Shown here one piece after another: positions 1-12,515 of a stretch of DNA of 64,000 nt; within the stretch, counting starts at the first letter, position 1, and each line of letters begins with the position of its first letter. The stretch lies in the NCBI RefSeq assembly GCF_014529535.1, contig NW_023503423.1, positions 4,202,473 to 4,266,472 of the forward strand, given 5' to 3'. A model generated the notes under the pieces. It was not told the origin of the DNA and did not search any database. It saw only the letters and a program-made list of their open reading frames with translations. Source of the stretch: Bradysia coprophila. Its lineage: Eukaryota > Arthropoda > Insecta > Diptera > Sciaridae. The position numbers were made by a program, and so were the translations under genes.

Positions 1-2813
1 CGTCTAAAAAACGATACTATCGTTTTTTGGACGATACTATTGTCTAAAAAACGATAATATCGTTCCTGACGATAATGACCGTGTAGTTATGTCGCCTCAT
101 CGATCCACTACACATACAATCAAAACGGATTATCCTTGTTTATACGGTTGACACTGATGCACGCGGGTGGTAGTGGTAACATCGTAGAAACAGTTATGAT
201 TGTTTGCTGAAATTTCACTGCCTCTGACTGTAGTCTTGCTGATGTAAGGAAACTCGACAAACATTTTCAGTTTTCTCTGATTTTCGTGATTCAAAATTTC
301 ACTATCAAAGACCTAGTCAGACGTCTTGGATCCGTATTACAATATTATGAAAACCCATACTCCATTGGTAGCTCTGTCTTTATGAAACCCACATGGGACA
401 AATAGACAGTCTCATCATATCCCCCCACTCACATAGGAAACGATTCGAAATGAATCTTGTTGAAAAATGCATCTCCAGCGACCTTCGTTGATGAATTAAT
501 ATCGTAGCAAAGTCAACATCTTTTTCTTGCAATATTGAATGAAACATAATGAGTGTCTCATGACGGGGGCAAACAGAAGAAGAGAAAAAAATGTACTCAA
601 GGTCAATTGCAAGCAACGGGTTTAAAAATTCAATAATGCAACAACAACAAAACCGATATACTCTGGTGGAAAACAAAAGTAATTTTTTTTTGTATTAATG
701 CTAAGGTGTAGACACAACAAAACACTAAATTTAATGAAACTCCGTACATACCACGCGAAATGTGGATCGTAAAACTTTTTCTTTTCAAAAATTTCGTTTT
801 CAAAACACACGAATTTGTTGTCCGTTGTTGTTGTTTTTTCTCTCGCTTTGTTTACAAACACAGAAATAGGTACAGGTCACTTTTGGCAAAAACCCGAAAC
901 TTTCTGAATGACGGAATTTTTCATACGAATAGTATGAAATAGAGAAAATAATGTGCAAGTAACACGATTTGTGGTTACATAGTTTTCGTCTGTTTTGTGT
1001 ATTGGCTTGTGCGGTTGTTATGACACCCGAAACCGAGACGGTGAAATAATAATACACCACGGAGACCCTCTATTAAAAATCAATTTACTTCGGTTTGGAG
1101 GTCTGTGGCGCAATAATATTTTTATAATGAACGAGACGAGAGAGAGAGCGAGAGAAAAGAGGCAATCATCACTAAATGGCGCAATCACAGTTTTGTAATG
1201 CAATATCTCAATACGAATGTAATTGAATCTTTATATTGTTCAATCTTGAATTAAATTGGAGCGAAATGTTGACGGGTTAATTGATTCTCGAAAATGCAGC
1301 ATCTGAACCGACTGTTTCTGAGTATCGTTAGAAATTCAATATTCAGAATAATAATGATCGATTGTGTCATGGAATTCGAACATTCTCCTCTATGTTTTGA
1401 TTGAGCTTGTATGTAATCGAAAGTCACAGAAAAATTACCATAAAGAAAACGATTGTGTAGGTTTGATTTACAGGGCCCAGCGAGTCATTCATGATCTTTT
1501 TTTTTTTATTCGTCTCATACATAAATTGTGTCGATGCATTCTTAAACACGACAAGTACATGTAATTGAATACATCGCAAGTTTAACTTGAAATGTATTTT
1601 TAGAACGAAAAGAAAAAAAAAAACAATTTATCGAAAGAAAACATAGCAGGAAGTCCTTGACACATCTGACGGGAAATGACAAGTAAATGGGCAGGAATGT
1701 GTGTAAAATCTTTGAATGTACACAATTTTGTACCTGAATTTACATTTATGAGTATGTGATTGTTTACACATGATACGGAGCTCAGAGAGAGAAACAAAAA
1801 ACGAGGCAAATGCAAAGGACTGTGCGTTCGAATAGTGTAACAAACATTCCGAAGAAAATGTCAATAACAATGGTGAAACGATTAAGTAAAAAAATCGATG
1901 CGACAAAGAACAACACTATAAATAAACTCACCTCCCTTACTTCACAGCACTCGGGAGCACTACCAAGGAAAAAGGGATTCGATGTTAAGAGACGAGATTT
2001 TTGGTTTCCTTTAATTTATCGGTTTCTAAATCAGTTTTTTATTCATTTCCACGTTAGCTTCCATCGATTTCAAAATCACAGAAATTAACTTCCAATTTTA
2101 GTTTAACTTCACTCCGAATTTATTAACACACTTTTGTCGCAAAAATTAGTCGGAATTCATCACAAAATCAACATGTTGTTTGTCACCACAATATTTTCGG
2201 ACACTTTTCGGGTGAACTGAAACACAATTGAAATATTCAACTTCACGGTAGAACCAGGCAACGACGAGAGAAAAAAAAATACGCAAAGGTTCCGACTAAA
2301 CTTTTACCTGTTATTATTTTTGCAATACAACGAACCGAATGATTCATGCACAACCTTCAACAGCGTAATGAACTGAATCGAAACAACAAAAAAATCAAAT
2401 ACAAAAAAACAATTTCGACCGCTTATTTAAGAGAACATTTTTTGTAACTAGTTTTTATTGTGTGTGCACTGGCAGCGGTGTAGCTGTCAAATAAAGAAAA
2501 TCGCCATTTTCTGATGGTGGGCTGTCAAGCCGCTGTCAAGAGGTTATAGTCGCAGACAAAGGTAGCGAACACAGTACATTAATTTGGATGACTTTAACAT
2601 TTGGCTCTATTTAAAGAAAGAGAACAAAAACCAATAAAAAATGGGCTAGATTTAAACACGTCATTCACAGAACGTACGTTTATAAACTGAAAATTTCGAT
2701 AATTTCTCATTTGCGCACGGCTAACTTCGATAATTTCACATTTATTCACGGAAAATTGACAAATTCTTGACAGTATACTAGATGTGTGTTTTATTTGTGG
2801 GGAATATGAATGA
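1..2813. other. AT-rich region without a supportable gene
   Basis: I see no gene with convincing coding structure here. Open frames of 60-100 codons occur on both strands, but they overlap one another, lack splice context and show no recognisable domain. A purine-rich GAGA-like run lies near 1135-1160, and several T- or A-runs are present. The first 30 bases contain a short hairpin (AAAAACGAT / ATCGTTTTT). The stretch could be intron or UTR of a gene extending beyond the left edge, but nothing seen proves it. Confidence 0.5.
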
Positions 2814-2821
2814 GTGACGGT

Positions 2822-4185
2822 GAGGGGGTACGCACTCTAGAAAATCTTATGAAAGATTTTAAAACATCACGAGAATCTTTCCCCTGAATTCTTATTGAAA
2901 GATTTTTTCCACATCTTGTAGATTTTTAAACATCACAGCTCGGGTTCTAAAATCTTTAAATTAAGAGACTAAAGGAAAGATTTTAAAACATCATGAGAAT
3001 CTTTCTTCTAGAAAATCTTATGAAAGATTTTAGAACAACTGAAGAATCTTCTTTCTTTAGAAATGTGGAAAGATCGTTCCAACATCACTGAAGATTTTTA
3101 CACATCAGAAGAATCTTTTTTCTCCGGAAGAAGATTTTTAAAATATCTGAAGAATTTTCGAACTTGCGTTCACTAAATGTCTCATAACATCATCTCAAGA
3201 ATTTTCTAAGATATTATCGTTATCGACAACTTCTCCTGCCAAATTTTTTTTTTTAATCTAAAAAAAATCTTTGAGGGAACTTATAGAGATTCTGAAAAAC
3301 GTGCTCTAGTTATATCATCTCAAAATTCCCATAGAGATTCTTTAGATTTTTTGCAAGCGACACTATTGTCGCTATTGAGTACCCCAGGAAATCTTATGAA
3401 AGACTCCAGGAAATCTTATGAAAGGCTTTAAAACATCATGAGAATCTTTCTTCTAAATTTTTATGGAAAGATTTTTTCTGCATCTTGTAGATTTTTAAAC
3501 ATCACTGCTGGGGTTCTAAATTTCGAAAAATAACAATCTTCAAATTAGGAGACTTTTGAAGATTTTTTAAAAACTTCAAAATCTCAAAATTCTCGTAGAG
3601 ATCTTTCGGCTTCTTGCATTTACGAACTCCAAGAAATCACTTCAGAAAAATGTTTGTCCTAAAAATTTAAAAATTCCCGTAGAGATTTTTCGGATTCTTG
3701 CAGGTACGCACTCCAGATCTTATGCAAGATTTTAAAATATCATGAGAATCTTTCTTCTGAATTTTTATGGAAACATTTTTTCTGCATCTTGTAGATTTTT
3801 AAACATCACTGCTGGGGTTCTAAATTTCGAAAAATAACAATCTTCAAATTAGGAGACTTTTGAAGATTTTTTAAAAACTTCAAAATCTCAAAATTCTCGT
3901 AGAGATCTTTCGGCTTCTTGCATTTACGAACTCCAGATCTTATGCAAGATTTTAAAATATCATGAGAATCTTTCTTCTGAATTTTTATGGAAACATTTTT
4001 TCTGCATCTTGTAGATTTTTAAACATCACAGCTCGGGTTCTAAAATTCGAAAAATAAAAATCGTCAAATCAGGAGACTTTTGAAGATTAAAAAAAAAAAC
4101 TTCATAAAATCTTTGTCCTAAAAATCTCAAAATTCCCATAGAGATTTTTCGGATTTTTGCAAGCTACTAAAGTGAGTATCCCCTC
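2822..4185. mobile_element. Non-autonomous hAT-like DNA transposon, 1.36 kb, with internal tandem repeats
   Basis: The element is flanked by an exact 8-bp direct repeat GTGACGGT at 2814-2821 and 4186-4193. Its ends are imperfect inverted repeats: GAGGGGGTACGCACTCTAG on the left, and on the right the complement of GAGGGGATACTCACTTTAG. An 8-bp target duplication with short inverted ends is typical of hAT elements. The interior has no coding potential. It is built of degenerate modules around AAAGATTTT and AAATCTT, and a module containing CATCTTGTAGATTTTTAAAC recurs at 3481, 3785 and 4015. A second partial copy lies at 15131-15897. Confidence 0.8.
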
Positions 4186-4292
4186 GTGACGGTGTCATGG
4201 CGTGTTTATGTTTCAGTTTGATTTTTGGAATTTGTTTTTTATGGTGATTATGACATTACAGGAGATAAAACCTTGTTCCTAACACGGAAGTG

Positions 4293-4379
4293 AATGGGGG
4301 TTTTGCGCACACGATGTGTTGCCGAACTCGCTTCGCTCGTATCGGCAATCTCACATCTAGTGCGCAAAACAATCCCATT
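4293..4379. repeat. Short interrupted hairpin / candidate MITE
   Basis: Inverted arms pair GTTTTGCGCA, GATGTG and GCCGA with CGGCA, CACATC and TGCGCAAAAC around a CTCGCTTCGCTCG centre. The arrangement is typical of a small fold-back insertion. I could not define a target duplication. Confidence 0.45.
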
Positions 4380-5873
4380 TACTACCTTATTATGAAAATA
4401 GCTATTTTTTTGTTGACGGTTTCTCCACTTGTCAGCAATTTTTCCAAAACTGAATATGACGCTTTTAAGTTTTCAGTATAAAACTTCACGAAACGACCAT
4501 ACTCAGCTATGAAAATAAAGGTTGTTGCTTTTGAACTGCGTGACACCCTCTATTCAATCTGACGACTATGCGAAATTAGTAAAATTAATTGGGTAACGAT
4601 GTATCGCATTACCAGTTCCGTCATTTATTTCTGCATCTCTGGAAAGAATTTACTCAACTCTGTACTCTGCTTACAAAGAGTAGTACGAAATCCAACAAAG
4701 CAAGTCCATGACCTGTTCTGTAACTAACGAAACTTCAAAATGACTCGACATCTTTACTAGAGATTTCTTAGAATATCTTGGATTTTTCTGAATTCGCTTC
4801 ACTAGTAGATGATATAAAGTTTCATGAACTAATAAATGTCTTAAAGAACTCGAGCCATTTTTAATTCGCCATATACATTTTATGCCAGCAATGTGAAGCA
4901 TTTGCGTATCTCCAAGTGATCTAGGTGTCTAACTTTCATATGCTGACAAATGGACTAAAAAGTGTGATATGAACATTACCTCTTCAGTATAATTTCACTT
5001 CCTTAGAACAATGATGGCATACCGGCCGCACCTCGCATGTGTGTTGTTTTTATTAAATCACTAAGGCGACATCTATCGATGAACACAAGAACCCCATTTC
5101 AATAGCCCGAAATGACTGTTACTCTGTTTATTAGCTCGACTAGTATAGTGCTCTTATATTAGAATATTATTAGGAGACCTAGTCCAGAACCACCACGTGG
5201 GTTTCTTTTATCACATAACACACTGTATATTTAAATGTTTGGAAGAAGCATTAAGTTAAATGTATATTCTTCATTCCAATCAGCGCAGACGCTTCTGACT
5301 TCCATTTGCAAATTTTATGAGTGATTGTTGAGCATTATACCAAAGTATGTAAAATATTTAACACGGTGTGGTCATTAATGGTGTTTGAGTGCTTAATTAA
5401 GCATGGAGAGGCAAATCTGATATTTTTGGATAACATTTAATGAGCTCGGAGCACTGATCAATTAAATACAAAATTTTGATTTTGATCCGTATGATTGTGC
5501 AATAGTCCCAGACTACGGGAACTGAACGACATTGACGAACTGATTGGGGTTAAAATTCTGTAAGGGGTGAAATTTTCGAAATCGATGAAAGCAGAGCTTT
5601 TGGGGACTAGATAAAATTGAAAAATTGCCATTTTCTGATGGTCGATGACCATTGGTGATACAACAGTGTTGATGCTACAAACGTAACTGCTCGGTCGAGG
5701 GAATTGATAAGTCTGATAGCGTTCAAAAAGAATGCGATTTATTCGGTTCAAATTTCTGTAAGGAAAATACAAACGTTATTCTATGTAAACAACTTCTCAA
5801 AACTTCATTTCTTACGTTTAGTATTCCCTTTGATTAGATCTTAAACTACGGAGTGAATATCGGGGTGTGTGTC
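4380..5873. other. Intergenic, nothing recognised
   Basis: AT-rich sequence. A 104-codon frame on the minus strand (5458-5772) begins only at TTG and resembles no family, so I do not call it. No promoter or RNA gene is evident. Confidence 0.5.
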
Positions 5874-6021
5874 AAGGCTGTATACTTCACATACCTCTGA
5901 TGATTCTCGTCGTCTTGATGATGTGGTGAATTTGTTTACATGTAAAATCATCAGAAGTGGTGTGTTCCCGCGTATCTAATAAAATGGCGGTCTGCTTGAC
6001 CTCCTCAAAGTATACAGCCTT
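5874..6021. repeat. Small TIR element, about 150 bp
   Basis: Ends AAGGCTGTATACTT and AAGTATACAGCCTT are perfect inverted repeats of 14 bp. The interior is non-coding. A similar end (AGGCTGTATA) is seen in the 74-bp hairpin at 17978-18051. The element abuts the left 888-bp inverted repeat. Confidence 0.5.
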
Positions 6022-6042
6022 GGTGTTTGTGTCGTAGCTAGA

Positions 6043-6930
6043 ACTAAACATAACCTAAAATTAACATCTTTTCTCTTATCTCCTTTGACTCAATTTAAAT
6101 CTTACATTTTACTGCCCAACAGCTTGTAATCCGACGCTGTATATTTGAGCAAACTTAAATCCAAATTTTAGCAGATGCTAGCCTCCTTGCCAACATCAGC
6201 TAACAGCGCTAACAGGTACCAACTCAGAAGCACACACACCTGAATCACTCTTTAATTATTAAACTTTTTCCGTCTTTGATATACGGATTTCAACGATAAA
6301 CTTAAATGACAACTTTTCTGATATGATTCCAACAGCAAATGCCCGAATAGCTTTTTCCGGTAAGTACACCACAAATGTCATTCATCTGTTGAATCAGGTA
6401 ATGTTGTCGTTGAGTTCTTTGATGAAATGTTATTGTTGACGTTGAGATGCCGCTGCGCAACAGTTGATACGTGAGATGAGGTACTACGTAGCTACAAATA
6501 GTTTAAAACACTTAACTTTTTGAAACCATCTCTACGTATATACACAGTGGTACAAAGCTATTCTCGAATAATTGACCACAACGAAACGACATCTGAGTAT
6601 AGCTCATGACATTGAAACTAATTAATTTTGTGTTGCTGTTAGTCTCAGCTATATCTCATGGTAACAGTGCCGATATTTTGAATGCCTAAGTTACTGCTGT
6701 AGATGGTCCACTCAACCCATATATAAATTTCCTCTTTGGCAGCAACTGTAAGTGTTTCCTCTGTTTTCCTCAGATTCAATATGGCGACCTTCGGCCATTT
6801 TGTTGTTTGCGACCACTCGGGATGTATGAAAAATTAAACTTCTATATTTCTGTTAAAATCAAGATTTTTATTGCTTTGATATCCAGAAAAATCATTTCCA
6901 TTAAATATTTCTAAGAAAATATCAAGAAAT
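6043..6930 (+). repeat. Left copy of a perfect 888-bp inverted repeat
   Basis: Base-by-base comparison shows that this segment is the exact reverse complement of 63113-64000, with no mismatch or gap. The match stops abruptly after CAAGAAAT at 6930, where the left copy runs into T-rich sequence. The outer limit cannot be seen because the right copy reaches the window edge. The segment contains a consensus splice donor (CCG|GTAAGT, GT at 6360-6361) and a motif ATGGCGACC...GGCCATTTTGT that resembles one found in family A elements. It has no long open frame. Confidence 0.97.
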
Positions 6931-7086
6931 TTTTTCATTTTTTCATTTTTTTTCATTTTTTTTGAATTTTTTTGACATTACTCCTACTACGGATAGGCAT
7001 AATTGATTCGGCCGTGAGTGCTTAGAGGTAATTTTTTTTAAATCCAATTTCATTGTACGTGTTGTTGCTATTCTGCAACTGCTTTT

Positions 7087-9200
7087 TTGTCCACCATATA
7101 TGCAACGATAAAATCTGGTACGAACTGTTCATTACCACGCCACTTACCAGAAAAATTTCGAATAATTTATTTCAAGGTTATAACAACATTTGGACCGCGT
7201 AAGCCTCAACGACAGTCATCAAACGCTAATTCATCTATAACATCCGAAATAATCGAACATTCCATGCTCAACCAACGTCCACAAAGTCCATTTATCTCAG
7301 TTGTCACACCGACAGCATCACAAAAAGTTTGCCTCGAAACATCATTCACCAGCCTACAAAGTCCTTGTGACGGTCCAATTTGGTCACAGCCAGCCAACGG
7401 TTCCAGTAAGGCGTCGTCCATTGCCGGAAGTTTATTCGGTCGCAGCCAATTGAGTTCGATACTTCAATACGACGTGTCAAGTTTAACGGACGGACCCAGC
7501 GATGCCACTACCGTTGTACTGGCTGATACATCAAATGGGCTATTGAATCCGAAATGCAGTAAAAATGTTGCGTTTGACATAAAACAATATCCGATTACTC
7601 CGCCCAGACTCACGTCGCCAGGTGGTATGCCGAAAAGTATTTTACATAGGAAGCGTTCGCTAAATGCAATGCAGAAACAGGCAATGTATGGACAACGATC
7701 CAATTCGGATTTGCAACGGAAAGTGGATTTGGTGCATGACGACTGGTATGTAACTGAAACGATCTGAGTCTGGTTATTCAATTCATTGCTAATTCTCAAC
7801 CCATTAACAGGTACGGCATGGCACCATTGGCTAGTCCCGAAACTCTATCGGAAATATCCAGTATCAGTTCACGCGCTAGTCTGGTGAACAATTTCGCCAC
7901 GTCCATTGAAAAATGTTTGCATAAAATCGGTCTGTATGGTCAAATGAATGACAGTGATCAGCAAGACATTCTGGAGTTGGAAGACGAATCACAGATGCAC
8001 ACACCGAAGGTTCTACGACGTGCCCCGAAAATTACAGGAAATTTGTCACGATGTGCGGATGACTGGCGACAGGTGGAAACGTACAAAAGAATGGGAAAGG
8101 TTTTCCTGACCAATCCGCTAGTGTTAAGTGACTCCAGTGATCAAAGCTACGAATCGGCTAACAGTCTGAATAAGAAGGACGACGATCGGTGTCACCAATT
8201 GACGCAAGAAAATTCCAAATCGGCCGACAACATTGACGGCGATAGCAAATCTAGTGAATCGTTCACCACAGCTAAACTGACTATGAGTGACAGTGCGATG
8301 CTGAGTGAGTATCAAAGTGCGTGTACGGATTGTTCAACAATGAGTCGGTTAAGTGATAATCAGTGCAGTAAGCATATACGACAAACTAACACAAATACGA
8401 CCAGTTCCAGTGAAACATACTACAGCGCACTATCGTCCTTAACTACATTAGAACCGTTCAACAGCCCCGGCAGTACAAAGCAAATATTCTCAAAAATCGT
8501 CGAGGAACCGCAAGCTCGCAATGTGGGCTTTTTAGAATCACATTTTCCCCTCCATTCGTCCACCTCGACCGACAATTCTGACGATTCGCACGAACGAGAC
8601 TCGCTACTATCAAACAGTCCGAAGATCGGCCAGTGTCGATCGATTCGACGACCTCATTTCGGCGACGAAAAGAAGCGGAACAACGACGATGTTTGCTTCT
8701 CGCGCAACGAATCGCTGCCGTTGCTAAGCAATTTGTCCAAATCGTCGTCGCCGAGTAATTTTCTGCGACGGAAAAAATATGTTTATCCAATGGATTCGCC
8801 GACCAAATCCACAACATCATCGAATGGTAAGCAATAGGATTTGTGGGAGATAGAAGTGAAAGTTGATGAAGTTGTCGAGCAAGAGATTTTCTATTTCAAG
8901 GTTGGTAGTTAATATGTAGCTCTGGTCATTATGTAGTGTTGTGAGTAATAGAACCGAGAGTCTTTTCTTTGATTTATCCGATTTTTTGAAAAATTGCGAA
9001 CTCAAAAGTTGAAAGAAAATTTTAAGTTAAAAAAAATCGAAATGGAGCCTGATGATCTCGGATTAGATTGAATTTTGTTCAGAGATAGTAAAGACCCATT
9101 TACCACAACTCACGAAATTGCCTAACTTCTTCTGTCCATCTTCTGTTGCGTCTCAGGCAACATCCTTAAATTTCCATGGATAACCAAGGTCCAATCCTAA
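7087..9200 (+). CDS. Ser-rich protein of unknown function, 5' end unresolved
   Basis: Three joined exons: one ending at 7745, then 7811-8826 and 9157-9200. The introns are 7746-7810 (GTATGT...CAG) and 8827-9156 (GTAAGC, pyrimidine-rich tract, CAG), and both preserve frame. The first exon is open from 7042 but has no ATG before 7264 (Met of HSMLNQ), so either translation starts there or an upstream exon is joined. The product is about 500 residues or more, rich in Ser, Thr, Asn and Asp and probably disordered. It carries a Pro/Arg segment (PITPPRLTSP), a basic KSILHRKRSL stretch and an unusually regular ASPETLSEISSISSR block just after the first intron. It ends with KFPWITKVQS. I do not recognise the family. 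The sequence suggests a phosphorylated scaffold or regulator, but that is inference. The left inverted repeat lies just upstream and may include its promoter. Confidence 0.7.
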
Positions 9201-10920
9201 AAATAACTGACACACAGAGCCCAATTATACTATTGCGACGATCACTTATCTGTAACTCCACATGGTGGACCGCATCATGTCACTTCGCGGGAAGTGTAAG
9301 TTAAAATTATTTAAAAAAAAAATTGATTGAAGTGACAAAACTGGATCAACTGGCGACCTCATTCCATATATGTTACCGGGTTTTTATCTGAAATGTAACA
9401 CAGAAACTATCGAGAAATAATTTCTTAAAATGTGGCTCTACCGGGCAGGATGCAATTCTATTTCGTTTAATTATAAAAAGGAAAAACAATTTTTACAAAA
9501 ATTACGAAACAATATTTTGCTCATTAAAATTACTGATTTAATAAAGTAAATGTGCCAAAAGAATTAAGAGAAATTCTGAGAACTAGATTTATAATTAGAG
9601 CTAGACAGTGTGTGTATGTGTGTTTGAAAACTGAAAATGACAAGAAAAATAATTGTTTTAACTGATGAAAAGTCAATTAAAGAACGTAAGAAGAAACATT
9701 TCAGTGAAAATGATGTCCAATTACTGTACGATGATGATGTGAAAGTTTGTCGTTTTTTTATATTTTATAAAATTTAACCGAACTGTAGTGAGAGCGGGTG
9801 GAACATGTTCCTTAAACGTTTTGTCTCTCTAGTCATTACAAAATGTCATTCATCTAGTCTTAGGGGCTTAACATTTTTAGTTCGTACAAAATCTGGTGTA
9901 GTGAGGGGGAAACTACTTCGAAAAACGCTGTACCATGACTTTGTGACTTTGTATGTTTTGTATGAAGCTGATAGTCAAGCTGAGCCAATGACTTTGATTT
10001 TACGTGTATTTGAATAGTGACTTTTCTAGGTCTTGTACCATGACTTTCTGGAGCAGTTTTCCCCTCAAGGAAAAACAATTATGTACTACAGTACATTAGT
10101 AACTAGTCTGCTAGGAATTTCGCTCCGGAGTGATTCATAAAGCGATATTTTATCACATTTTTCAAAAGGAAATAGTTCTTTGTACAATTAGGAATAGAAA
10201 GATAACAACAAGAGTTTTCGTGTGAATTTTGTTGAGGCGTGGCCGTCAATTTCGATCCATTTAAAATTGTTCATTCTTCATGCAGTTTCATTCTCTTTGC
10301 TATACACGACAACACATCATCATAATACATCTCTTATTCTAAAAAAATGAATAATTTTCGTTCTGAAGCAACAACTCTGATAATAAAATAATAAATTGGG
10401 TTTCAGTTTTACAATAAAATTTAAAATAAAATCTTTAAATAGGAAAAAGGCTAAAAAATTCAGTAGAAACTCAGTGTTTTCAATGGTTCAATCAGAATAA
10501 AAACAAAATGTTTTTCCAATTGAAATTTATATAATAAAACGAAAACATATGAAATGAAAAGATCTATAAAAAAATAATTCACTAAAATAAAGATGCAATT
10601 AATAGTACAACATTGAAAATAAAACAAAAAAAAAATTGAAAATTATTAATTGTTGATTTTTAATAATAAATTAAATTTATATTTAGAAATGTAGAATTAA
10701 ATTATGTAAAAGCATGACATTGTCTTACCATTTACTCAACTGATTTGATTCTTTATCAAAAAATGAATAAATATAACGCAGCGATGCGACTGAAATTAAC
10801 ATATTGTCTTAATAGATTATGGTCAGCTCGCTTTGTAAGTGTTGATTACGTAGGTGGAAGCGGTAACATCAGTCGTTTTAGAAGTGTAGTCAACACTGCT
10901 TTTTAGAACAGGTCTAATTA
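9201..10920. other. Intergenic, very AT-rich
   Basis: Presumably the 3' UTR of the Ser-rich gene followed by spacer. From about 10380 to 10700 the sequence is almost pure A/T with several AATAAA strings. I see no coding or RNA gene. A 70-codon frame at 9805-10017 has an ATG but no recognisable feature. Confidence 0.5.
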
Positions 10921-11226
10921 AAAATTTGACAAAATTTGACAATTTGACAAAATTTGAAAATTTGACGAAATTCAAAAATTTGACGAAATTTAAAAATTTG
11001 ACGAATTTTGAAAATTTGACGAATTTTGAAAATTTGACGAAATTCAAAAATTTGACGAAATTCAAAAATTTGACGAAATTTAAAAATTTGACGAAATTTG
11101 ATAATTTGACGAAATTCGAAAATTTGATAATTTGACGAAATTCGAAAATTTAAAAATTTGACGAATTTTGAAAATTTGACGAAATTATAAAATTTGACGA
11201 AATTCGAAAATTTGATAATTTGACGA
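10921..11226. repeat. 18-bp minisatellite, about 17 units
   Basis: Units follow the pattern AATTTGACGAAATTCAAA with small variants at the A/T positions. The 18-bp period keeps the frame, so both strands translate as hexapeptide repeats (KFKNLT-like on +, NFVKFL-like on -). This explains the long shadow frames on both strands, and I do not call a gene. Confidence 0.9.
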
Positions 11227-12515
11227 AATCCGTATTCTTTAAACCTTCGTTCGGTTTAATTTTCGCATGCCTAGGGATGTAGTAACTTTCATGAGCATCT
11301 AAACGCATCGGATTCATTGGAACTTTTAACAGTTTGAACTCTTTTTTATCTACCGCTTTATCAATCGTCTTTTTTTGGAAGTTAGACTGCGTCAAGTCCT
11401 CCGCTATCGCTCCGGAGATGATGCATGTGCGCCAACTTGTAAAATTAAAAAATCAAAACGTACTGCTGACCGGTGTCCACTTACTTGACGAACGAATAAT
11501 GCGACAAATTCCTGACTTAATCGCAAAATTAATTCTTTTACACGGGACATGCTGTTCGAAAGAACGCGGCGAATGTTATTTGACACCATCGGTTTTTAGG
11601 TCTTTCAATGGTCGTAGTGTCAGTATTAGCGCAAGCAATATAGGACGTTTTTTATGTAAGCGATTTCATTTGAATTAGAACATCCGTGCATACGAAGCCG
11701 GAGTTAGACCTCTCACTCTATTTGCTGTATCTGTTTCTGGAGTTTTCCCCATAACGATTTCAATTATGAAATACTACAATTACACGGTTTCTCTCCTTGT
11801 GATGCCAATATCTATAGGAGTCGGTACGCACTTAGATAAACATGCGATATCGTCTGAAGAATATACGTCGTCCAAATTCACTAAGAATTTTACTAAAAAA
11901 TTTCAATTAAGAAAATTCGATATCTGGCTTGGTCAGCTGTTTGAGACAGTTGACAGTTTCACATGTATGGCTCTCGCTCCGCTCGTGCAACAACAATCAA
12001 TAACTATTTAACTATTTAGTCAATTGTCCCGCTTCATAATTCATAAAGGAATTACTTAATGTTGTAGACATCAGAGATAATGATGTTGGTGTGGAGTTGT
12101 AAGAAACAACTTTTTCTTTTGAAATATAGCAGCTACTTGACTGAATCTCATTTTCCCTTACCAAAATTCGTCAATACAAATACGTTTGCCAAGATAGGCA
12201 ACAGTTATGACTATTTACACTTCATTAAGACTAAAATATGAATTGGTGGCAGAAATGAAGAGTATAAGGACGATGTACGCAAGGCTGTAAACTTTGTAAA
12301 GTCTATAGCCTTGGATGTACGTACTCAGTATGAACATCATTAACATACACCCTGTCTCGAAGAAGTCCGTTCATTTTCAATGTCATTTTTGACATCTTTC
12401 ACTCGAACAATTTTCATTGATGATTAATAGTAAGATAAGAGGTGCACTTGAATTAATAACAATAACAAATGTAGACGGATAGTCAATCTGTTCAACTCAG
12501 CATAAATTCTTCAAA
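11227..12515. other. Intergenic with weak open frames
   Basis: A plus-strand frame at 11334-11678 (114 codons) and another at 11766-12011 show no domain or splice partner. A 45-bp hairpin at about 12281-12325 has TACGCAAGGCT and AGCCTTGGATGTA arms. The last 100 bases are presumably promoter and 5' UTR of the F-box gene. No TATA box stands out. Confidence 0.45.

Noticed and set aside
380-2088. Overlapping frames of 60-98 codons on both strands
   Set aside because: They overlap each other, follow base composition, and show no domain, splice sites or codon pattern.
4671-4901. 76-codon minus-strand frame
   Set aside because: No ATG context, partner exon or recognisable motif.
5458-5772. 104-codon minus-strand frame
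   Set aside because: It begins at TTG only and resembles no family; expected by chance at this length in several kb.
8821-8837. End of the Ser-rich gene at TAG 8835-8837
   Set aside because: AATG|GTAAGC is a good donor and a strong pyrimidine-rich acceptor at 9156 continues the frame.
11334-12011. Two plus-strand frames of 114 and 81 codons
   Set aside because: No domain or consistent splice joining. CTCCGCTATCGCTCCG-like words suggest repeat debris.
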